A DNA stretch of 64,000 nt from Pseudonocardia kunmingensis (GTDB taxonomy: Bacteria > Actinomycetota > Actinomycetes > Mycobacteriales > Pseudonocardiaceae): NCBI RefSeq assembly GCF_006716445.1, contig NZ_VFPA01000001.1, positions 1,674,001 to 1,738,000 of the forward strand. Reading direction: 5' to 3'. Under the pieces are notes generated by a model. It searched no databases. It was not told the origin of the DNA and worked only from the letters and a program-made list of their open reading frames with translations. Positions 58,281 to 64,000 of this stretch are shown in pieces (the first letter of the stretch is position 1; every line of letters starts with the position of its first letter). Made by a program: the position numbers and the translations under genes.

Positions 58281-58348
58281 GACCGCACCTTGGAGCCATC
58301 CTGCGGTCGGGAACCCCGTCCGGACCGCACCTTGGAGCCGAGGTGCGG
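58281..58348. terminator. Paired terminator hairpins with a 17-bp direct repeat
   Basis: GACCGCACCTTGGAGCC occurs at 58281-58297 and 58323-58339. The first copy pairs GACCGCA with TGCGGTC (58302-58308); the second pairs CCGCACCT with AGGTGCGG (58325-58332, 58341-58348). They lie between convergent pucR and tetR genes and can end transcripts from both sides. Confidence 0.7.
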
Positions 58349-58351
58349 GTG

Positions 58352-58963
58352 TCAGGGCGGCGCGAGCCCGCGCAGGACGATGTCCAGGCCGCGGCGGAAC
58401 TCCTCGTCGGGAGGCACCGCTCGCGCGTCGCTCGCGGTGCGGGCGAGCAGCGGGTAGTCGTCGGGAGGCAGCTCCGACAGCACGATCGTGCCCGGTCCCG
58501 ACAGTGCGGCGGAGTGCTCGCTCTGCAGGAACCCCAGCAGGTAGCCGATCAGGGTGCGCTGCGCGAGCACCCGGTCGACGCCTTCGTGGCCGCCGTCGGT
58601 GAGCACCGCGAGCATGGTCTCGATCAGACGCAGTGAGCCCGGCGCGGCCTGCCGGTGCCGCAGCACCAACGGGACCACGGCGGGGTGCCGCGCCACCGCC
58701 ACCCGCAGCCGGTCCAGCAGCACCCGGACGCGGTCCTGCCAGCAGGCATCGGGTAGCGCGAGGTCCACCGAGCGGAGGACGTGGTCGACCACGAGCAGCT
58801 CGAGCGCCTGGCGGTCGGCCACGTAGCGGTACAGGCCCATGGTCGCCACCCCCAGCTCCCGCGCGACGGCGCGCATCGTCAGAGCCGGGAGGCCGTCGCG
58901 GTCGACGACGGCGAGGGCGGCGGCGACCAGCTGGTCGTCGGTGAGGGAGCGGGGCCGGGGCAC
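58352..58963 (-). CDS. TetR family transcriptional regulator
   Basis: 203 residues: N-terminal HTH (LVAAALAVVDRDGLPALTMR, AVARELGVATMGLYRYVADR), then a TetR_C ligand domain. GTG 58963 gives MPRPRSLTDDQL; a longer frame to 59017 would run through the operator. TACGCT eight bases upstream is a plausible -10. Divergent from the redoxin/YHS pair, which it probably represses. Confidence 0.88.
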   Translation of the reverse strand: MPRPRSLTDDQLVAAALAVVDRDGLPALTMRAVARELGVATMGLYRYVADRQALELLVVDHVLRSVDLALPDACWQDRVRVLLDRLRVAVARHPAVVPLVLRHRQAAPGSLRLIETMLAVLTDGGHEGVDRVLAQRTLIGYLLGFLQSEHSAALSGPGTIVLSELPPDDYPLLARTASDARAVPPDEEFRRGLDIVLRGLAPP

Positions 58964-58981
58964 GGCTTGACAGCGTACAAG

Positions 58982-59008
58982 GTACGCGCATACTGGTCGT
59001 ACGCGTAC
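58982..59008. promoter_or_regulatory. TetR operator
   Basis: GTACGCG (58982-58988) faces CGCGTAC (59002-59008), and GTACGCGTAC at 58999-59008 is itself a perfect 10-bp palindrome; further GTAC units lie at 58975 and 59012. Such a cluster in the 70-bp divergent gap is a typical TetR operator. Confidence 0.65.
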
Positions 59009-59033
59009 TGCGTACACCTAAGGAGCCCGTGCC

Positions 59034-59591
59034 GTGCCGCCTCCCACCGTCGTCCCCGCCCGCACCCTCGACACCGTCGCCGGCGCACGCGTGCCGGTTC
59101 CCGCCCCGGACCACCTGGTGCACCTGCAGTTCCGCCGGTTCGCCGGGTGCCCGGTGTGCAACGTGCACCTGCGCTCGTTCGCCACCCGGCACGCCGACGT
59201 CGTGGCCGCGGGCATCCGCGAGGTCGTGGTGTTCCACTCGAGCGCCGAGGCGCTGCGCCCCTTCACCGCGGACCTGCCGCTCGACGTCGTCGCGGACCCC
59301 GGCCGCGACCTCTACCGGGAGTTCGGGGTGGAGTACGGGCCACGGGCCCTGCTCGACCCGCGCGGCTGGCCGGGGATCGCGCGGGCGGTCGCGCAGGAGG
59401 TGCGGGCGATCCGCGGTCGCGAGCGCCCGGCCGCCCGTGCCCACCCGGAGGACGGCCGTCTCGGCCTGCCCGCCGACTTCCTCATCGCCCCCGACGGACG
59501 GGTGCTCGCCCGCAAGCACGGCGCCCACGTCGACGACCAGTGGTCGGTCGACGAGCTGCTCGCGCTCGTCCCGGCGGGTGAGCGCGCATGA
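59034..59591 (+). CDS. AhpC/TSA-like redoxin
   Basis: 185 residues of thioredoxin fold. The active site FAGCPVCNVHLRSF has Cys39 and Cys42 (CxxC), the peroxiredoxin-like arrangement of this actinobacterial family. LPADFLIAPDGRVLARKHG is the C-terminal part. It probably reduces peroxides or protein disulfides in the cytosol. GTG 59034 has AAGGAG nine bases upstream. Followed with overlap by the YHS-domain gene. Confidence 0.82.
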   Translation: MPPPTVVPARTLDTVAGARVPVPAPDHLVHLQFRRFAGCPVCNVHLRSFATRHADVVAAGIREVVVFHSSAEALRPFTADLPLDVVADPGRDLYREFGVEYGPRALLDPRGWPGIARAVAQEVRAIRGRERPAARAHPEDGRLGLPADFLIAPDGRVLARKHGAHVDDQWSVDELLALVPAGERA

Positions 59592-60196
59592 TGACGATCG
59601 AGGTGTTCGTCACCGGCCCGACGCTCACCGCGGAGGCCGAGCACGATCTCGGCGACCGCGTCCTGCGGGCGCTGACCACCGAGGACGCGGCACCGGACAC
59701 GGTGATGGACGGGGCCCGCGAGTTCATCCACGTCCTGGTCTCGCAGCCACGGACCTGGGTCACCGGAGGCCCGCCGCCGGACGCGGCGCCCCGCTACCTG
59801 GTGCGGCTCACGGTGCCGGGCTCCTGGAGCAACGGCGAGTTCGCCGACCACGTCGTGCCGCTGGTCACCGGGGCCATCGCCGCCGCCGAGCCGGACCCCA
59901 GCCGGCTGCACCGCGAACCGCATTGCGTCGTGCAGGTCGTCGGCCTGCGCGAGCACTGCGTCGGCACGCTGGGCCGGACCACGACGAGCACCGAGATCAC
60001 GCGCCTCATGACCCAGGGCTTCCGCGAGTCCGGCGAGCGTCCGGTCGCCCCCGAGGGCAGCACGATCGACCCCGTCTGCGGGATGCGGGTCGAGTGGGAC
60101 GCGGCGAAGTTCACGCTCACGCACGACGGCGTCGACCACGCGTTCTGCGCCCCGTCCTGCCGCAAGGTCTACGCCGAGGACCACGGACTGACGTGA
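59588..60196 (+). CDS. YHS-domain protein with an N-terminal tautomerase-like domain
   Basis: 202 residues. Residues 1-140 are a tautomerase-like or DUF-type alpha/beta region (MTIEVFVTGPTLTAEAEHDL, YLVRLTVPGSWSNGEFADHV) with His, Cys and Asp residues that may bind metal. Residues 155-200 form a YHS metal-binding domain: IDPVCGMRVEWDAAKF, HAFCAPSCRKVY. ATG 59588 overlaps the redoxin stop. The pairing suggests copper or other metal-linked redox stress, under TetR control; that is inference. Confidence 0.72.
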   Translation: MMTIEVFVTGPTLTAEAEHDLGDRVLRALTTEDAAPDTVMDGAREFIHVLVSQPRTWVTGGPPPDAAPRYLVRLTVPGSWSNGEFADHVVPLVTGAIAAAEPDPSRLHREPHCVVQVVGLREHCVGTLGRTTTSTEITRLMTQGFRESGERPVAPEGSTIDPVCGMRVEWDAAKFTLTHDGVDHAFCAPSCRKVYAEDHGLT

Positions 60197-60216
60197 GGGC
60201 GGGGCGTACTCACGAG

Positions 60217-60260
60217 TATCGGTTGCCCATCGCTGCGTCCGCAGCCATGGACAACCGATA
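60217..60260. terminator. Imperfect palindrome between YHS and desaturase genes
   Basis: TATCGGTTGCCCATCGCTGC, loop GTCC, then the inverse with two differences (18 of 20 pairs). It separates two convergent genes. A partial third TACCGGCGGGTA follows. Confidence 0.65.
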
Positions 60261-60274
60261 CCGGCGGGTAGGGG

Positions 60275-61417
60275 TCAGCCCGCCAGGCGGGCCGGGGCGC
60301 CGACCGGCTTCGGGCGGACCGGGAGCGGGGTGACCTCGGTCTTCGGGCCGCCACCGGGGAAGGCGAGGCGGGCGATCTTGCGCACCACCTTGCCGTACTG
60401 CCGCGGCAGCGGCCCCGTGGTGTAGGGGAGGCCGTAGCGCTCGCAGATCTCCCGCACCTTGGGCGCGATCTCCGCGTACCGGTTGCTCGGGACGTCGGGG
60501 AACAGGTGGTGCTCGATCTGGTGGCTCAGGTTGCCGGTCATGATGTGGAAGAGCTTGCCCCCGGACAGGTTGGCCGAGCCCAGCATCTGCCGGATGTACC
60601 ACTGCCCCTTCGTCTCGCCCTCGAGCCGCTCCTCCTCGAACGTCTCGGTGCCGTCCGGGAAGTGCCCGCAGAAGATCACCGCGTGCGACCAGACGTTGCG
60701 CACGATGTTGGCGGTGAGGTTCGCGGCCGCCGTCTGCAGGAAGCCCGGGCCGGACAGCAGCGGGAACAGCACGAAGTCCTTCGCGAACTGCTTGCGGCTC
60801 TTGCGCCAGAACGTCTTCAGGTCGGCCCTGGCCTCCGCCCGCGTCTTCGTGCCGTCCTTGACCTTGTCGAGCTCGAGGTCGTAGAGCGCGATGCCCCACT
60901 CGAAGATCAGCGACAGGCCGAGGTTGGTGAGCGGCTGGAACAGGTTGGTGGGCTTCCACTCCTGCTCCGGGGTGATGCGCATGATCGTGTACCCGAGGTC
61001 GCGGTCCTTGCCCCGGATGTTGGTGAACGTGTGGTGCTCGTAGTTGTGCGTCCGCTTCCACGCCTCGGCGGGGGTGGCGTGGTCCCACTCCCACGTCGTC
61101 GAGTGGATCTTCGGGTCGCGCATCCAGTCCCACTGCCCGTGCAGGACGTTGTGCCCGATCTCCATGTTGTCGAGGATCTTGGCCACCGAGAGCGCCGCGG
61201 TACCCGCGATCCAGGCCGGCGGGAACCGCGAGAAGATCAGCATGCCGCGGCCGCCGACCTCGAGGGCCCGCTGGACCGCGATCACGCGATGGATGTACTG
61301 GGCGTCGCGCTCGCCGAGGCTGCCGACGACCTCGGCGCGGATCGCGTCGAGCTCGGCACCGATGGCCTCGACCTGCTCGTCGGTGAGATGCGCCGCGGCG
61401 CTGGGGGTGTCAGGCAT
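60275..61417 (-). CDS. Membrane-bound fatty acyl-CoA desaturase (DesA3-like)
   Basis: 380 residues. Three His boxes: HNVLHGQ, HNYEHHTF and HQIEHHLFP, the di-iron ligands of stearoyl-CoA-type desaturases. Hydrophobic segments flank them. It introduces a double bond in a fatty acyl chain using electrons from the reductase gene eight bases upstream. The pair parallels DesA3 (Rv3229c) with Rv3230c in M. tuberculosis. Confidence 0.92.
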   Translation of the reverse strand: MPDTPSAAAHLTDEQVEAIGAELDAIRAEVVGSLGERDAQYIHRVIAVQRALEVGGRGMLIFSRFPPAWIAGTAALSVAKILDNMEIGHNVLHGQWDWMRDPKIHSTTWEWDHATPAEAWKRTHNYEHHTFTNIRGKDRDLGYTIMRITPEQEWKPTNLFQPLTNLGLSLIFEWGIALYDLELDKVKDGTKTRAEARADLKTFWRKSRKQFAKDFVLFPLLSGPGFLQTAAANLTANIVRNVWSHAVIFCGHFPDGTETFEEERLEGETKGQWYIRQMLGSANLSGGKLFHIMTGNLSHQIEHHLFPDVPSNRYAEIAPKVREICERYGLPYTTGPLPRQYGKVVRKIARLAFPGGGPKTEVTPLPVRPKPVGAPARLAG

Positions 61418-61425
61418 GTTCGCTC

Positions 61426-62499
61426 CTACAGCTCGATCTCGACGTCGCCCGCGGCGCCCGAGACGCACGTGCGGACGCTCTGGCCTGGGGTGTCGTGCAC
61501 CTCGCCGGTGCGCAGGTCGGCCACGCCGCCGGAGCGCAGCGCCCCGACGCAGGTGTGGCAGATGCCCATGCGGCAGCCGTTGGGCAGCAGTGCGCCTGCC
61601 GCCTCGCCCGCGGCGAGCAGCGGGGTGCCCGGCCCGGCGTCGGCCGTGATCCCGCTGGTGGTGAACGTGACGCGACCACCGGATCCGGTGTCCGAGGCCG
61701 GCGTGGGCGCGACGAAGCGCTCGAGGTGCAGCGCCTCCGGGTCGCCGAAGCGGTCCCAGTGCGTCGTCAGCGCGTCCAGCAGCCCGGCGGGGCCGCACGC
61801 CCACGTCTGCCGGGCCGCCCAGTCGGGCACGTCGTCGGCGAGCGCGTCCGGCGTGAGCCGCCCCTCGACGGCCGTGTGCCGCTCGACGAGGCGCATCCCG
61901 GTGGCCGCCGCGAGCGCACGCAGTTCGAGGCCGAACACCAGGTCCGCGGGTGTGCGGTCGCAGTGCACGACGACGGCACCCTCGAGGGTCTCGGGCCGGG
62001 TGCTCGCGAGGTCGCGCAGCATGCCCATGACCGGCGTGATCCCGCTGCCCGCCGTGACGAACAGCAGCTTCTCCGGGACCGGGTCCGGGAGCACGAACTC
62101 CCCCGCGGGGGGCCCGATCCGCAGCAGCGCGCCGACGGGGGTGCGGTGCGCGAGCGCTCCCGACACGGTGCCACCGGGCACCGCCGTGACCGTCACGGCC
62201 AGTAACGGGTCCGACGGGCAGGAGGTCGCGGAGTAGGTGCGCCAGTGCCACACGCCGTCGAGCCGGGTTCCGATCCCGACGAACTGACCGGCCCGGTGCG
62301 TCGTGTGCGCCCGGCCGGTGCGCAGCAGCAAGGTGGTCGTGTCCGCGGTCTCCCGCCGGACGCCGACCACGCGCGCGTGCGGCTCACTCGTGGACCACAC
62401 GGGGTTGAGCGTGCCCAGCAGATCGTCGGGCACAAGCGGTTGGGTGAACCAGCCCGCGGCGACGCGGGCCCGTCTGCCGAAGTCGGCCAGAACTCCCAT
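61426..62499 (-). CDS. NADPH-dependent ferredoxin reductase feeding the desaturase
   Basis: 357 residues: FAD-binding domain (WRTYSATSCPSDP), NAD(P) domain (LLFVTAGSGITPVMGMLRDL, TWACGPAGLLDAL) and a C-terminal [2Fe-2S] ferredoxin domain (LPNGCRMGICHTCVGAL, later RTC). This is the Rv3230c-type electron donor. ATG 62499 gives MGVLADFGRRARVAAG; the frame is open upstream but has no convincing start. Confidence 0.92.
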   Translation of the reverse strand: MGVLADFGRRARVAAGWFTQPLVPDDLLGTLNPVWSTSEPHARVVGVRRETADTTTLLLRTGRAHTTHRAGQFVGIGTRLDGVWHWRTYSATSCPSDPLLAVTVTAVPGGTVSGALAHRTPVGALLRIGPPAGEFVLPDPVPEKLLFVTAGSGITPVMGMLRDLASTRPETLEGAVVVHCDRTPADLVFGLELRALAAATGMRLVERHTAVEGRLTPDALADDVPDWAARQTWACGPAGLLDALTTHWDRFGDPEALHLERFVAPTPASDTGSGGRVTFTTSGITADAGPGTPLLAAGEAAGALLPNGCRMGICHTCVGALRSGGVADLRTGEVHDTPGQSVRTCVSGAAGDVEIEL

Positions 62500-62686
62500 G
62501 TGGCTGACGATATTGCGCGCTTCCCACACAGGGCCACGGCGTCGGCCACGGCGGACGGCCGAATTCTGTGGCGGATGCCAAAGGCTGCGGATCTCGCAGC
62601 GATCGGGCCCGCCGGTACCCGCGAACCGGCTTCCCCACACGCCGTGCGGCCGTGTGCCGGGTCTCGCGGCTCCCCGCGCCGGGCGC

Positions 62687-63406
62687 TCAGACCCGGATCC
62701 GCAACGCCTCCGAGACGAGGTGGTCGTTGCCCGTGGCGAGCCAGCCGCGCGGCGTGACGAGCACGTCCTCGAAGCCGATGCGGGTGTCGATGCCCATCCG
62801 CATCGCGTACTCGAGCACGGGCCACGCGCCCGTCTCCTCGCCGTGGATCAGCACCGGGACCGGCAGCGTGCCGAGCGCGCGCAGGATGCGGACACCCTCG
62901 GCGACCGCGGTCTCCGGGTCGGACACGGTGGACTCGGCGAGCACCCGTGTGGTGCCCTGCGGGACCCCGTTGTTGCGCAGCGTGACGGCGTCGCCGCTCG
63001 TCCACACGCCGAGCTCCACGCCGATCCCGACGGCACGGGCCGCGGCGCAGACGTCGATCCAGCCCTTCTCGTGCACGTTGACCGAGCACACGTCCGGCTT
63101 GCCGACGCCCAGGTGCCCCCAGGCGTAGACCGCCTCGATGCGCTTGCGCGGATCGGGCTGGATCCACCGGCCGGTGGTGACCCCGATCTCCATCCCGGGC
63201 ACCTGGGCGCGGATGGCCGCCACCGTGTCGCCGACGTAGATCGGGTCGAGCGTCTCCTGGCCGTCGGGGGCACGCGGGTGCACGTGGACGGCGGTGATGC
63301 CGAGCTCGGCGACCGAGCGCGCGTCGCGGGCGAGGTGCCGGGCGATCACGGGGAGAGCGGGGTGCGCGTCGGCGGGGCGCGACCCGTTCAGAACCGCCTG
63401 CAGCAC
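62687..63406 (-). CDS. 3-keto-5-aminohexanoate cleavage enzyme family (BKACE)
   Basis: About 239 residues, TIM barrel that cleaves beta-keto acids with acetyl-CoA using zinc. VHVHPRAPDGQETLDP has two His, and LIHGEETGAWPVLEYA supplies the Glu and His nearer the end. The particular beta-keto acid cannot be told. GTG 63406 is preferred (MLQAVLNGSRPADAHPAL); a TTG at 63430 gives eight more residues. Confidence 0.85.
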   Translation of the reverse strand: MLQAVLNGSRPADAHPALPVIARHLARDARSVAELGITAVHVHPRAPDGQETLDPIYVGDTVAAIRAQVPGMEIGVTTGRWIQPDPRKRIEAVYAWGHLGVGKPDVCSVNVHEKGWIDVCAAARAVGIGVELGVWTSGDAVTLRNNGVPQGTTRVLAESTVSDPETAVAEGVRILRALGTLPVPVLIHGEETGAWPVLEYAMRMGIDTRIGFEDVLVTPRGWLATGNDHLVSEALRIRV

Positions 63407-63526
63407 GCCGACACCCCCATTCCCCGGCAAGCCTATCCGTCGAACGGCGGGCGTGCGCCGCCGCCGAGCGGAGACCGTCTCGTGTCGGGATCCTACGTGG
63501 CCGCGGTCACCACGATCGGGCGCGGG

Positions 63527-64000
<474 letters not shown>

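Overview
The window is a GC-rich (roughly 70% or more), densely coded stretch of an actinobacterial chromosome. Many GTG starts, 4-nt GTGA/ATGA gene overlaps and apparent leaderless promoters fit Actinomycetota. So do the HU protein with a lysine-rich tail, the F420 gene fbiD, and indirect Gln-tRNA synthesis (GltX plus GatCAB). The order gpsA, fbiD, ppk, mutT1, hupB, leuD, leuC, ndgR, tRNA-Glu/Gln, gltX, leuB, serA, ilvC, ilvN, ilvB, DoxX, lppZ-like, gatB, gatA, gatC, ligA matches, from memory, the Rv2982c-Rv3014c region of Mycobacterium tuberculosis. A Pseudonocardiaceae host such as Pseudonocardia is my best guess from composition and gene style; nothing in the window proves the genus.

Layout. 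1-6.4 kb: gpsA/plsC, fbiD, a small HTH/tyrosine-phosphatase pair, ppk and mutT1. 6.4-12 kb: an inserted RpiR-regulated ABC importer operon ending in a histidine phosphatase. 12-15.7 kb: hupB-leuD-leuC facing the IclR-type regulator ndgR. 15.8-19 kb: a membrane-anchored Hsp70, a gene-free kilobase of repeats, then tRNA-Glu and tRNA-Gln. 19-30 kb: gltX, an FAD monooxygenase, two regulator/MFS exporter pairs, an alpha/beta hydrolase, cimA with an attenuator, and an iron-siderophore binding lipoprotein. 30.5-31.6 kb: a frameshifted gene bracketed by two identical palindromes. 31.6-43 kb: leuB, serA-rnz-thpR, oxidoreductases, ilvC-ilvN-ilvB with an attenuator. 43-47 kb: a phospholipid cluster (CDP-alcohol transferase, CdsA, acyltransferase fused to a membrane domain) with tandem repeats. 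47-64 kb: ilvD, APH/DoxX, two lipoproteins, gatCAB, regulators, a redoxin/YHS pair, a desaturase with its reductase, a beta-keto acid cleavage enzyme, and the end of ligA.

How the genes work together. Branched-chain amino acid synthesis dominates: leuC, leuD, leuB, cimA, ilvB, ilvN, ilvC and ilvD are all here. cimA and ilvB each have a short leader peptide rich in branched-chain codons, a competing hairpin and a terminator, so both look attenuated. GltX, tRNA-Glu, tRNA-Gln and GatCAB make up the complete transamidation route to Gln-tRNA(Gln).

The most unusual content is non-coding. Family A is a 49-bp near-perfect palindrome present five times, with stem changes that keep pairing in four copies. 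One copy lies inside an open frame and joins an acyltransferase to a membrane domain. Family B is a roughly 65-70 bp imperfect palindrome, found singly next to family A and as a tandem array at 44.0-44.5 kb. Family C is an identical 53-bp palindrome flanking the frameshifted gene, and its second copy supplies that gene's stop codon. A 22-bp repeat occurs four times in tandem at 43.1-43.2 kb. No CRISPR array, insertion sequence or prophage was seen.
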